DNA of 64,000 nt, taken from contig CAIQDI010000028.1 of NCBI GenBank assembly GCA_903870545.1, positions 120,640-184,639 of the forward strand. Direction: 5' to 3'. The notes beneath the pieces are model-generated. The model was not told the origin of the DNA, did no database searches, and saw only the letters and a list, made by a program, of their open reading frames with translations. This DNA is from an uncultured Pseudomonadota bacterium (GTDB taxonomy: Bacteria > Pseudomonadota > Gammaproteobacteria > Methylococcales > Methylomonadaceae). The position numbers and the translations under genes were made by a program. Shown here one piece after another: positions 55,536 through 64,000 of the stretch. Each line of letters opens with the position of its first letter. Position 1 is the first letter of the stretch.

Positions 55536-56489
55536 ATGATTATTAAAACTCACAAGGACATTCCGAGCAGTGAAATCACCGATGAAAAGGTGTTTAACGA
55601 ACGGCGCACGTTGATTAAAGCAATGCTGGCGACGGCAGCGGGCGCGAGTATTCCTACCGCGTGGGCAAATAATGCTAAACCGAATGCGTGGAATGTGGCG
55701 AAAAGCGATTTGTCGAATGCGGCGTTAACGCCAACCCCGATTGAACTGGTTAAAAATTACACCAATTATTACGAATTCACGCTCAACAAAGAAGATTCAA
55801 CCAAACTCGCGCAGAATTTTATTGCTGATCCGTGGTCGTTGGAAATCAGTGGCGAAGTGGAGAAAGCGGGAACGTATCATTTGGAAGATATTTTGCAGCA
55901 GCAAACGTTGGAAGAACGAATTTATCGGTTTCGGTGCGTGGAAGCGTGGTCGATGGTCGTGCCGTGGGTCGGTTTTTCGTTGGCAAATTTATTGAAGCTG
56001 GCAAAACCATTATCGACCGCGCATTTTGTAAAATTCACCACGATTCAACAACCCGAAACGATGCCGAATCAACGAAATAAGGTGATGCTCGAATGGCCTT
56101 ACGTTGAAGGGCTGCGAATTGATGAAGCGATGCACCCGTTGACAATGCTGGCGGTGGGAATGTACGGCGACACATTACCGAAACAAAATGGCGCACCGTT
56201 GCGGTTGGTGGTGCCGTGGAAATACGGTTTTAAAAGTATCAAAGCGATTGTCAAAATTGAGCTGTTAAAAAATCCACCTTTGACGACGTGGAATAAATCC
56301 GCGCCCGCAGAATATGGTTTTTACGCCAACGTGAATCCCGCCGTTTCACATCCGCGCTGGAGCCAAAATAGCGAGCGACAACTGGGCAGTGGTTTTTTCA
56401 CGTCGCGTCGGCAAACGGAATTATTTAATGGTTACGGTGAACAGGTTGCTTCACTTTATCAAGACATGGATTTACGGCATTTTTTCTGA
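55536..56489 (+). CDS. msrP: Periplasmic methionine-sulfoxide reductase, molybdoenzyme subunit
   Basis: MsrP (YedY) repairs oxidised methionines in periplasmic proteins. The 317 residues start with a Tat signal (NERRTLIKAML, then ATAAGASIPTAWA). The molybdenum-ligating Cys is Cys134 in YRFRCVEAWSMVVPWVGF. Its stop overlaps the msrQ start (TGATG). It depends on molybdenum cofactor, whose mobB-moeA genes lie 3 kb downstream. Confidence 0.95.
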   Translation: MIIKTHKDIPSSEITDEKVFNERRTLIKAMLATAAGASIPTAWANNAKPNAWNVAKSDLSNAALTPTPIELVKNYTNYYEFTLNKEDSTKLAQNFIADPWSLEISGEVEKAGTYHLEDILQQQTLEERIYRFRCVEAWSMVVPWVGFSLANLLKLAKPLSTAHFVKFTTIQQPETMPNQRNKVMLEWPYVEGLRIDEAMHPLTMLAVGMYGDTLPKQNGAPLRLVVPWKYGFKSIKAIVKIELLKNPPLTTWNKSAPAEYGFYANVNPAVSHPRWSQNSERQLGSGFFTSRRQTELFNGYGEQVASLYQDMDLRHFF

Positions 56490-57109
56490 TGAATTTTCAA
56501 ATAAAAAACCCGAAATTAGTGACGCTCGCCGCTTGTTTAATTCCACTTTTGTGGTTATTTTTCGATATTGCGTTCGATAATTTAGGTTCAAATCCCATTC
56601 AAGCCTTACACATTCGTTTGGGTGATTGGTCGTTACGTTTTTTATGTGTAACGTTAGCGATTACACCGATTCAAACGATGACAAAATGGCGCGGCATGGC
56701 GGATTATCGGCAGATGTTTGGCTTGTACTCCTTCTTTTATGCGACGCTGCATTTGCTCACTTATTTGGCAATCGATAATAATTTTGAATGGTCGCTTATC
56801 GGCACGGATATTATTGAAAGTCCGTACATTTGGTTTGGCGTAGTGGCGTATTGGGTTGTGTTTGCCTTGGCGATTACGTCGCCAAAATGGGTGATGAAAC
56901 GCATGGGGAAATCATGGAAAAAGCTGCATCGGCTTATTTATATTGCGTCGATGGCGGCAGTTATTCATTATTTTTGGCAACTGAAAGGCAATCTTGCGGA
57001 ACCGTTGCTATATTTAATTATCATTTTTTTCTTGCTGGGTTTTCGCGTTTTGGCGGGACTGACGAGTCGTCAATTAAACAAAATGATGATTCCAAAAGGT
57101 CACGAATAA
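56489..57109 (+). CDS. msrQ: Haem-binding membrane subunit MsrQ
   Basis: MsrQ (YedZ) passes electrons from quinol to MsrP. The 206 residues have about six helices and the ferric-reductase-like histidines (FYATLHLLTYLA, KKLHRLIYIA, AVIHYFW). It is coupled to msrP by a one-base overlap. Confidence 0.94.
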   Translation: MNFQIKNPKLVTLAACLIPLLWLFFDIAFDNLGSNPIQALHIRLGDWSLRFLCVTLAITPIQTMTKWRGMADYRQMFGLYSFFYATLHLLTYLAIDNNFEWSLIGTDIIESPYIWFGVVAYWVVFALAITSPKWVMKRMGKSWKKLHRLIYIASMAAVIHYFWQLKGNLAEPLLYLIIIFFLLGFRVLAGLTSRQLNKMMIPKGHE

Positions 57110-57160
57110 AAAGTTCCGCTAAAATACGGCTTTCTTTTTCTTTAATTTTTCTCTCTTTTT

Positions 57161-57754
57161 ATGTCTAAAAAAATTCGCATTGAACGCAAAAGTGGCGCAG
57201 CGTTAGAACGCCACATTGCTGATTTAGCTCGTCTCAGAATCGAAGTTTTCCGTGATTTTCCGTATTTGTACGATGGTGATTTTGAATACGAAAAAAAATA
57301 TCTGCAAACGTATCTCGATTGCCCCGAAAGTGTGATTGTGTTGGCATTTGACGATGAAAAAGTGGTGGGCGCGTCCACCGCGATGCCGATGAAACACGAA
57401 ACTACTGAAATTCAAAAACCGTTTCTCGAAAACGGTTACGACCTCGACGACGTGTTTTATTGCAGCGAATCGGTATTAAATAAAAATTATCGTGGCTTGG
57501 GAATTGGCGTGCGTTTTTTTGAAGAACGTGAAGCGCACGCCGCAGAATTAGGCGGTTTTAAACACATTTCGTTTTGTTGTGTGGAACGTTCTGAAAATCA
57601 TCCACGTCGTCCCGCGAATTATATGCCGCTCGATGCGTTTTGGAACAAACGCGGTTACGTCAAACATCCCGAATTGCACACCGAATACGTTTGGAAGGAT
57701 TTGGACGACACCGAAGAAACCGCGAAACCGATGACTTTTTGGCTGAAAAAATGA
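57161..57754 (+). CDS. GNAT-family acetyltransferase
   Basis: The 197-residue protein has the GNAT acetyl-CoA loop (NKNYRGLGIGVRFFEERE near 110) and an N-terminal RLRIEVFRDFPYLYDGD segment. Its stop overlaps the nitrilase start (ATGA). This pairing of GNAT and carbon-nitrogen hydrolase recurs in proteobacteria and suggests that the hydrolase and transferase act on the same small molecule; the substrate is unknown. Confidence 0.88.
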   Translation: MSKKIRIERKSGAALERHIADLARLRIEVFRDFPYLYDGDFEYEKKYLQTYLDCPESVIVLAFDDEKVVGASTAMPMKHETTEIQKPFLENGYDLDDVFYCSESVLNKNYRGLGIGVRFFEEREAHAAELGGFKHISFCCVERSENHPRRPANYMPLDAFWNKRGYVKHPELHTEYVWKDLDDTEETAKPMTFWLKK

Positions 57755-58620
57755 CCGTTAAAATTGCTACCGCTCAATACGATATTTCTTTTTTGGAAAC
57801 CTGGGAAAATTATCAACGTAAATCTGAACGTTGGGTGAAACAAGCCACCGAACAAGGCGCGAAAATCCTGCTTTTTCCGGAATACAACACGATGGAATTG
57901 GCTTCGTTATTTCCTGAAAAAATTTATGCGTCGCTGAATGACCAACTCATCGCACTGCAAACTTTGCACGAAGCGTATTTGAGATTGTTTCAACATTTGG
58001 CGCAAGAATACGATTGTTATATTCAAGCGGGAAGTTTTCCGGTGCAAATTTCCGAAGGCATTTATCACAATCGCGCCTATTTATTTATGCCCAATGGCAA
58101 CGTGGATTTTCAAGATAAAATCATGATGACCCGTTTTGAAAATGAACATTGGCTCATCAGTGCCGGCAATAAATTAAAAACATTCGACACCGATTTTGGA
58201 CGCATTGCCATTAACATTTGTTACGACTGCGAATTTCCGTTATTGGCGCGACAACAAGTCGAAGCCGGTGCCAATTTGATTTTAGTGCCGAGTTGCACCG
58301 ACCACGCGGCGGGTTATCATCGTGTCAAAATTGGTTGCCAAGCGCGTGCGTTAGAAAATCAATGTTATGTCGCACAAGCCTGTTTGGTTGGCGATGCGCC
58401 ATGGTCGCCAGCGGTGGATGTCAATTGTGGTGCGGCGGGAATTTATACGCCGGTCGATTACGGTTTTCCCGACGATGGTATTTTGGCGATGGGCGAACTC
58501 AACGTGCCGCAATGGGTTTACGCCACGATTGATTTGCACAATTGTGAAAAGATACGCGCCAGAGGGCAGGTGTTTAATTACCGAGATTGGGCGTTACAAA
58601 AAAATGCGGTTTTACGGTAG
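57751..58620 (+). CDS. Carbon-nitrogen hydrolase (nitrilase superfamily)
   Basis: The ATG at 57751 overlaps the GNAT stop and gives 289 residues starting [11 protein letters not shown]. The catalytic triad is visible: Glu44 in [10 protein letters not shown], Lys near 126 in [10 protein letters not shown], and Cys near 156 in [10 protein letters not shown]. It is probably an amidase. The last nine bases overlap the convergent DnaJ gene. Confidence 0.92.
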   Translation: MTVKIATAQYDISFLETWENYQRKSERWVKQATEQGAKILLFPEYNTMELASLFPEKIYASLNDQLIALQTLHEAYLRLFQHLAQEYDCYIQAGSFPVQISEGIYHNRAYLFMPNGNVDFQDKIMMTRFENEHWLISAGNKLKTFDTDFGRIAINICYDCEFPLLARQQVEAGANLILVPSCTDHAAGYHRVKIGCQARALENQCYVAQACLVGDAPWSPAVDVNCGAAGIYTPVDYGFPDDGILAMGELNVPQWVYATIDLHNCEKIRARGQVFNYRDWALQKNAVLR

Positions 58621-59106
58621 TAACGTTTTTTTGGCTAAATTGATTTTAGTGGCGAGATAATTCGAGCCACCGCGATCCGGATGCACTTTTTGCATCAATT
58701 TACGATGTGCCGTCACAATATCCAAATCCGTCGCGTCCGGCGTTAATCCTAAAATTTCAAACGCTTCGGCGTGCGACATTCCGCCCGAATGATTCGATGG
58801 ACGTGACTGTTGCGAATTTTGGTATTGCGAATTCGGATTTTTCCAGTGATACCACAATTGACGAATCTGTTGCCAATGCGGCAAAATCCGCATCGCTGTG
58901 GGCAATAAACGAAATAAAAATGTCGCGGTCATCACCATAAACGCCAAAAACCAATTTAATCGTCCGGTCGCTAATAAATAACTCAACAACATTCCAACGA
59001 AACTAATCATCAGAATTTTGCCGTACTTTTTTAAAGTTTCGGGCGGTTTTTTAAGTAAAACCTGCACCGTAAAAAAAGCGATAATGAATAAAATAATCTG
59101 AAACAC
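58612..59106 (-). CDS. Membrane-anchored DnaJ-domain protein
   Basis: The 164-residue product has two or three N-terminal membrane helices (1-20, 28-48 and possibly 50-68), a linker rich in Ser/Gln, and a C-terminal J domain ([12 protein letters not shown], then the HPD motif in QKVHPDRGG). The layout matches TIM14-like or DjlA-related co-chaperones that present HSP70 at the membrane. It diverges from mobB. Confidence 0.88.
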   Translation of the reverse strand: MFQIILFIIAFFTVQVLLKKPPETLKKYGKILMISFVGMLLSYLLATGRLNWFLAFMVMTATFLFRLLPTAMRILPHWQQIRQLWYHWKNPNSQYQNSQQSRPSNHSGGMSHAEAFEILGLTPDATDLDIVTAHRKLMQKVHPDRGGSNYLATKINLAKKTLLP

Positions 59107-59133
59107 AACGCGCCTCTTTTGAATTCAACATTT

Positions 59134-59655
59134 ATGACTTTCCATTCTACCATTCCCATTCTAGGTTTTGCAGCTGCCAGCGGTACCGGCAAAACGACTT
59201 TGCTGACGCAACTTTTACCGTTGCTCAATCAAGCGGGTTTGCGCGTCGGTTTAATTAAACACAGCCACCACGATTTTGACATTGATCACGCGGGAAAAGA
59301 CAGCTTTCGGTTGCGCGAAGCCGGTGCAACGCCGGTGGTTTTGGTGTCGAAATATCGTCGCGCGATAATTGAAGAATTTTTAAATCCGCTCGAACCTCAG
59401 TTAATCAACCAAATTGCGTTATTTGATGCGGCGAACGTGGATTTAATTTTGGTCGAAGGCTTTCGTAGTGAACCGTTCGCCAAAATTGAATTGCATCGCG
59501 CCGCGTTAAATCAGCCGTTTTTGTGTTTGAATGACGTTCACATTATCGCCGTCGCCACCGATAATACGGCGAACGCGCCACACACGTTGCCACATTTAAA
59601 TTTAAATAATCCCGTCGAAATTGCCGACTTTATTTTGCACACTTTTTTAAAATGA
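59134..59655 (+). CDS. mobB: Molybdopterin-guanine dinucleotide adapter protein MobB
   Basis: The GTP-binding start PILGFAAASGTGKTTLLTQL has the Walker A, and GLIKHSHHDFDIDHAGKDS follows. The ATG at 59134 gives 173 residues; a TTG at 59119 is a less likely start. MobB supports molybdenum cofactor delivery. It overlaps moeA by four bases. Confidence 0.92.
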   Translation: MTFHSTIPILGFAAASGTGKTTLLTQLLPLLNQAGLRVGLIKHSHHDFDIDHAGKDSFRLREAGATPVVLVSKYRRAIIEEFLNPLEPQLINQIALFDAANVDLILVEGFRSEPFAKIELHRAALNQPFLCLNDVHIIAVATDNTANAPHTLPHLNLNNPVEIADFILHTFLK

Positions 59656-60881
59656 TGAATCTTGAATCCTGCGTTAAAACTGAAAAAAAATCGTTATTGT
59701 CCGTTGAAGCCGCGCAACAACGCATTCACGCGGCGATTATTCCATTGATTGAAAGCGAAATCGTGCCGTTAAAACAGGCATTCGGGCGCGTGCTGTCACA
59801 ACCGATTTTTGCGCCGATGAATTTGCCCACCGCTCGAAATTCCGCGATGGATGGTTATGCGTTTGCGTCTGAAAATTTCTCCGCTACGTTAACCAACGTC
59901 GGCACGTCGTGGGCAGGAAAACCGTTTGACGGCGTGTTAAATTCAGGCGAATGTGTGCGAATTTTTACCGGCGCGGTGTTGCCTGACAATGCCGATTCCG
60001 TTGTAATGCAAGAACTCGTCACGGTGAATGGCACGCAAATCGAATTCCCCGCTGACGTAAAATGCCAAAAAAATGTGCGGGAAATAGGCGAAGATGTGCG
60101 CGGCGGCGATGAACTTTGTGCGGTAAATAAAACTGTCACAGCAGTCGATTTAGGATTATTGGCTTCGGCGGGCGTGGAAAATGTGTCGGTCATTCGTCGA
60201 TTGAAAATCGGTTATTTTTCGACTGGCGACGAATTGACAGCATTAGGAACACCCTTAACGCGCGGTAAAATTTACGACAGCAACCGATACAGTTTGTACG
60301 GTTTGTTGCAAAATCCGTGTTATCAAGTGAGCGACGGTGGCGTGATTCCTGACAACAAAGCCGAATTACGGCGCGTTTTAGGTCACGCGGCGACGGAATT
60401 TGACGTAATTATTACCACCGGTGGCGCGTCAGTCGGTGCAGCGGATTTTATAAAAGAAATTTTAGACGAATGCGGCGAAGTAGATTTTTGGAAAATTGCC
60501 ATCAAACCGGGAAAACCGCTGGCGTTTGGCAAAATGGGTGCGTGTTATTTTTTCGGTTTACCTGGAAATCCGGTTGCCGTAACCACCACGTTTGATATTA
60601 TTGTCAAACTGGCGTTGGCACGATTATCTGGCGCAATCGTTCACAAACCGTGGCAACAAACCGCCGTTTGTACCACGCCATTGAAAAAATCACGCGGACG
60701 ACAAGAATATCAACGTGGTTTTTTACAACAAATCGACTCAGGCGAATTCCAAGTGGCTTCGTCAGGATTACAAGGTTCACATATTTTAAGTTCGGCAAGC
60801 GCGGCAAATTGTTATATTGTTCTACCTACTGAATGCAGCGGTGTGGAAATCGGTGAATCCGTCATTGTTGTTTTAACCTAA
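59652..60881 (+). CDS. moeA: Molybdopterin molybdenumtransferase
   Basis: MoeA inserts molybdenum into adenylated molybdopterin. The 409 residues show LPTARNSAMDGYAFA near 58, IFTGAVLPDNADSVVMQE near 100, YDSNRYSL near 210, and TTGGASVGAADFIKEIL near 255, with GLPGNPVAV near 300. The operon with mobB fits the MsrP enzyme upstream. Confidence 0.95.
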   Translation: MMNLESCVKTEKKSLLSVEAAQQRIHAAIIPLIESEIVPLKQAFGRVLSQPIFAPMNLPTARNSAMDGYAFASENFSATLTNVGTSWAGKPFDGVLNSGECVRIFTGAVLPDNADSVVMQELVTVNGTQIEFPADVKCQKNVREIGEDVRGGDELCAVNKTVTAVDLGLLASAGVENVSVIRRLKIGYFSTGDELTALGTPLTRGKIYDSNRYSLYGLLQNPCYQVSDGGVIPDNKAELRRVLGHAATEFDVIITTGGASVGAADFIKEILDECGEVDFWKIAIKPGKPLAFGKMGACYFFGLPGNPVAVTTTFDIIVKLALARLSGAIVHKPWQQTAVCTTPLKKSRGRQEYQRGFLQQIDSGEFQVASSGLQGSHILSSASAANCYIVLPTECSGVEIGESVIVVLT

Positions 60882-60906
60882 AAAATTATAAAAAAACATA
60901 AAAACT

Positions 60907-62448
60907 ATGAATTCAAGCAACAAATTCCCTCTCACATATTCTGATGACTTGATGCGGGCGTTAAATAACGCCGCCATTATTACCGAAACCGATTTACAAG
61001 GTGTTATCACTTACGCTAACGACAAATTTTGCGAAATTTCAGGTTATAGTCAGCAAGAATTACTCGGTTCAACGCACAGTATCGTTAATTCTGACACGCA
61101 TTCAACTGAATTTTTTCACGAAATGTGGCAAACCATTCGCAGCCATACCGTGTGGTTTGGTGAAATTTGTAATCGCAAAAAAACGGGCAAATTATATTGG
61201 TTGCAAGCGATTATCTTGCCCATTACTGATAAAGACGGCACCATCTATAAATATGTGGCGATTCGTTTTGATATTACTAAACGCAAGAAAGAGGAAGAAG
61301 CCGCGCAGAATCGCGCCACACTTTATCGTGCGGTACTTGAAGTGACCGACGGATTTTGCCGTGTTGATTACAGTGGTAACTTTTTAGAAATGAGCGATGG
61401 TTATTGCACGCTTTCGGGATACAGTCGCGAAGAATTATTGGGAATGAATATTTTGCAAATGGGCGGTGTGGTGCCGCTGAATTTGGTGCAATTTAGTTTA
61501 ATGTTGGAAGGACAAGGAAAAACGTTTGAAATTGAACAAAACCGCAAAGATAATTCTGTTCATAACGTTGAAGTGACTGTTTCTTATTCCAGTTTAAAAG
61601 ACGGTAGTTTATTTGTATTCGTGCATGATATTACCGAGCGTAAAAATTTAGAAAAGCATAATAAACTGTTGCTATTACAAGTCGCTCACATGCAAAAAAT
61701 AGACAGTATTGGACGATTAACGGCAGGGATTTCGCACGATTTCAATAACCTTTTGGCAGGCGTTTTGGGTTACACAGAACTCAGTCAATTCATTAGTGAA
61801 GAGTTGCCCGCGAATGATTTAACAATTGATTTGCAACGTAATTTAAACCAAATTAAAAAAGCGGCGAATCGTGCAGCCGCGTTAATCGCTCAAATGATGA
61901 CGTATTGTCGTCAAGAAAAAAATGATTTTCAACGAAGCACTCCTGAAAGAAAAGTAACGCATCCGCTGATTAGGGAAATTGTAGCAATGGTGCGGGTTGG
62001 TCTAACTGAAAAATTTCATATCGAGCTTGAATTAGATGAAACGCTGGATATTTTTATCGATGCGAGTGATTTACACCAAGTGTTGACTAATTTGTTGGTC
62101 AATGCACGGGATGCCATGCGGGCAAAAGGCGGCGTTATACAAGTTAAGCTCGCGCTGGTTGAATTAGAAAGTGCAGTTTGCAACGCTTGTTTAGAAAACA
62201 TTCAAGGGGAATTTATTGAATTGAGCGTGTCGGATTCTGGAACGGGAATTGAGGAAGGTACGATAACCAAGATATTCGACCCCTTTTTCACTACGAAAAG
62301 CGTGGGTGAAGGAACGGGCTTAGGATTATCAATGGTATGCGGCATTGTGCATCGCTCGCATGGGCATATTTTTGTTGAATCAAATCCTAGTGAGGCGACC
62401 ACCACGTTTCGTTTATTATTCCCCGTTAGCAGTAACGTAAAAAATTAG
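60907..62448 (+). CDS. PAS-PAS sensor histidine kinase
   Basis: The 513-residue cytosolic kinase has two PAS domains (about 15-130 and 135-250), the second followed by an acceptor region with GISHDFNNLLAGVLGYTELS (His near 277). The ATPase domain has N box TNLLVNARDAM, G1 VSDSGTGIE, F box FDPFFTTKSVGEGTGLGLSM and no receiver domain. No membrane segment or adjacent regulator is present, so its partner is distant. It is of the NtrB-like family. Confidence 0.93.
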   Translation: MNSSNKFPLTYSDDLMRALNNAAIITETDLQGVITYANDKFCEISGYSQQELLGSTHSIVNSDTHSTEFFHEMWQTIRSHTVWFGEICNRKKTGKLYWLQAIILPITDKDGTIYKYVAIRFDITKRKKEEEAAQNRATLYRAVLEVTDGFCRVDYSGNFLEMSDGYCTLSGYSREELLGMNILQMGGVVPLNLVQFSLMLEGQGKTFEIEQNRKDNSVHNVEVTVSYSSLKDGSLFVFVHDITERKNLEKHNKLLLLQVAHMQKIDSIGRLTAGISHDFNNLLAGVLGYTELSQFISEELPANDLTIDLQRNLNQIKKAANRAAALIAQMMTYCRQEKNDFQRSTPERKVTHPLIREIVAMVRVGLTEKFHIELELDETLDIFIDASDLHQVLTNLLVNARDAMRAKGGVIQVKLALVELESAVCNACLENIQGEFIELSVSDSGTGIEEGTITKIFDPFFTTKSVGEGTGLGLSMVCGIVHRSHGHIFVESNPSEATTTFRLLFPVSSNVKN

Positions 62449-62470
62449 TCAAACGATTTTTTATGGTCAC

Positions 62471-62503
62471 AAAAAAAGGGCAGATTCTAAATCCGCCCTT
62501 TTT
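62471..62503. terminator. Bidirectional intrinsic terminator
   Basis: AAAAAAAGGGC-a-GATT pairs with AATC-c-GCCCTTTTT around CTA. It separates the convergent kinase and SPOR-domain genes and has T tracts on both strands. Confidence 0.85.
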
Positions 62504-62507
62504 ATGG

Positions 62508-64000
62508 TCATTCGTTTATGCCCACCCACGGTTCATTGCCACCGTTAGACTTTTTAATTTTATCTGCGTACGCACTGGCTTCCGCTTTGCTTTTAAACCC
62601 GCCGACTTTTAGACGGAATTTCGTACCTGAATTATTCGGATCAACTGGCACAACTTCAACCGGAATGCCTTTTTGTTTTAATTCTGCCGCTTTACTTTCA
62701 GCAAACCATTCCTGTTGATACGAAATAACATTCACCGAATACTTGCCAGCAGGCACTGCTTTTTGTGACTTTATTTCCGTATTCAAAATTTCTTTTACGG
62801 GTGTTTTAACATTGGTTTTCGTGGCAACGCCCGCATTATTGCTGCCGGCGTGCGCCATTCCGCGCGTCATTCGACCACTGTAACTATCCACTTTGCGTTG
62901 TGCATCATTTTTATAACTGGCGGCGGCGGCAGCTCTGGCAACCGCATTCGCTTTGGCAATTTTTTGTGACAATAATTCGGCTTCGGCTTGAGCTTTTTCA
63001 GTCTCTTTATCAATTTCGGCTGCTTTGACTGCCTCCGCTTTTTTGGCTGATTTTTTTGACATGTCCGCCAATTTAACGGCTTCAACTGGTTTGAGCGACG
63101 TAGTTTCTACGCCACTGGCGGAATGTCCTGACGAACCTTCTCCCAAAGTTTCAGTCACGATGAGTGATCCTGTCATAGCGGATTCTGTTTTCACATTCGA
63201 CAGTGCAGGAACGGCGGCTTTGCCATTTAATAAATCGACAGCCGAATTCGGTTTAATTGCCGCAACGGCGGGAACGCTAATTTGTGCGGTGGCGATTTTT
63301 TCTACTTTTTGATTGAGCTGTTCAACCGATACTTTTAGATTTTCAATTTCTTTTTCGGGATTTTTTGCTAAAAAAGCAGTTACCTTTTCTTCTAACGCCG
63401 TGACGGATTCGTTTAATGTTACGGTACTTTTTTTGGTCTCGTACGACAACCAGCCAATTCCCGCACTTCCCAATAAACCAATCACGCCGACACCCAACGC
63501 AATATAACCAAACGTCGCGGTTTTCTTTCTTTTCTTTTCAACTTCGACAAATTGCTGTCTATTTTTGCTGTCAACGCTATCTTGATCCGCGCGTAATTGC
63601 GACATTGCAAGGTCGTGATTTTCTTTGGCTTGGCTTGCTGCTAACTCTGCGGCTTTTGTAACGAGAGCGTCTTCGTCAATCAATTTGGCTGCATCGGCTT
63701 CGTCAGCGATATTAAAGGTATCGGAAATGTTTTCACTCCCGGCATCCATCAACATTTGAGCAGTCTCTTCATCGTGTTCTTCCAAAGCGTCCAACTGTTT
63801 TGCCATCCAATCGTCGTCATCTTCAGCAACAGTTTCGGGCAATTCGTCAGCGGCTTTTTCTAAATTAACAGGCAAAACGGCTTCCGTTTCTTTCTTTATA
63901 GAATCTTCCAAATCGTCCAATTGTTTCATCCAATCGTCGCCATCTTCAGCAACAGTTTCGGGCAATTCGTCAGCGGCTTTTGCTAAATTAACAGGCAAAA
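62508..64000 (-). CDS. SPOR-domain membrane protein, 5' end outside window
   Basis: About 497 residues are visible, and the frame is open to the window edge. The visible N-terminal part is acidic and contains two copies of a roughly 40-residue block (LPVNLxKAADELPETVAEDxDDWM). One membrane helix (TFGYIALGVGVIGLLGSAGIGW near 155) is followed by a coiled coil, a long Ala/Lys-rich stretch and a C-terminal SPOR domain (about 415-496; KYSVNVISYQQEWFAE...KLKVGGFKSKAEASAYADKI in parts) that binds denuded glycan strands. It is thus likely a cell-envelope or division protein. Confidence 0.88.
   Translation of the reverse strand, partial: LPVNLAKAADELPETVAEDGDDWMKQLDDLEDSIKKETEAVLPVNLEKAADELPETVAEDDDDWMAKQLDALEEHDEETAQMLMDAGSENISDTFNIADEADAAKLIDEDALVTKAAELAASQAKENHDLAMSQLRADQDSVDSKNRQQFVEVEKKRKKTATFGYIALGVGVIGLLGSAGIGWLSYETKKSTVTLNESVTALEEKVTAFLAKNPEKEIENLKVSVEQLNQKVEKIATAQISVPAVAAIKPNSAVDLLNGKAAVPALSNVKTESAMTGSLIVTETLGEGSSGHSASGVETTSLKPVEAVKLADMSKKSAKKAEAVKAAEIDKETEKAQAEAELLSQKIAKANAVARAAAAASYKNDAQRKVDSYSGRMTRGMAHAGSNNAGVATKTNVKTPVKEILNTEIKSQKAVPAGKYSVNVISYQQEWFAESKAAELKQKGIPVEVVPVDPNNSGTKFRLKVGGFKSKAEASAYADKIKKSNGGNEPWVGINE

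Overview
The window looks like a chromosomal segment of a gammaproteobacterium of moderate to low GC. The evidence is the housekeeping set: apaG-apaH, mpl, comM next to ubiK, speE, rlmH, prfC, pntA (single-chain, E. coli length) with pntB, rsgA, pyrB, tgt, mobB-moeA, msrPQ, and a tRNA-Ser(UGA) with an encoded CCA. A bidirectional-type (HoxFUY) NAD-linked hydrogenase module, RTX secretion substrates, a TonB receptor and several sensory proteins suggest a free-living, redox-versatile aquatic or sediment lineage. I cannot place it below class level.

Layout. 1-8 kb (minus strand): the 5' part of an MmeI-like restriction-modification enzyme, an M48 protease, a periplasmic binding protein translationally coupled to an RTX protein with a dead serralysin-type domain, then mpl, a stand-alone Mpl N-domain paralogue and an ankyrin protein. 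8-12.7 kb (plus): apaGH, an orphan CheB-CheR-PAS hybrid and a DciA/DUF721 protein. 12.7-15.9 kb: porin, G-run repeat, IS200/IS605 element, FMN-binding lipobox-free periplasmic protein and a four-helix membrane protein. 15.9-21.6 kb (minus): an acyl-CoA synthetase/GNAT (Pat-type) protein followed by hoxF, hoxU and hoxY, but no hoxH. 21.9-25.3 kb: tRNA-Ser, comM, ubiK, speE, rlmH.

25.3-32.4 kb is an AT-rich accessory island. It has a two-component system of Campylobacterota-like style, at least eight small exported proteins, repeated intergenic hairpins, and the decayed remains of a terB-terD/A-sir2 cluster. It is followed by a TonB-dependent receptor (32.6-34.4 kb). 34.6-42.1 kb is mostly core (GGDEF protein, YggU-type protein, prfC, a DUF2130 coiled-coil protein, pntAB).

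42.1-46.9 kb is a second accessory region. It is a partial tandem duplication running from the pntB tail through an intergenic segment, an ankyrin gene and an MmeI-like enzyme. The two copies have decayed reciprocally: copy A keeps the enzyme and lost the ankyrin gene, copy B keeps the ankyrin gene and lost the enzyme. 46.9-53.5 kb returns to core functions (Uma2-type nuclease fold protein, rsgA, pyrB, SDR, PilZ protein, tgt, tusA-like, CDF transporter). 53.7-57.1 kb is a run of co-oriented genes suggestive of light or oxidative stress (SRPBCC, short LOV photoreceptor, membrane hydroxylase, msrP, msrQ). 57.2-64 kb: GNAT-nitrilase pair, DnaJ membrane protein, mobB-moeA, a PAS histidine kinase, and the 3' part of a SPOR-domain protein.

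How the genes may connect (inference). HoxFUY can supply an NADH-dehydrogenase (diaphorase) limb plus the small hydrogenase subunit, so it either relies on a distant hoxH or has a different partner. PntAB and HoxFU both act on the NAD(P)H pool. MobB-MoeA make molybdenum cofactor, which MsrP needs. The two-component system at the island's edge is a plausible but unproven controller of the exported-protein array.
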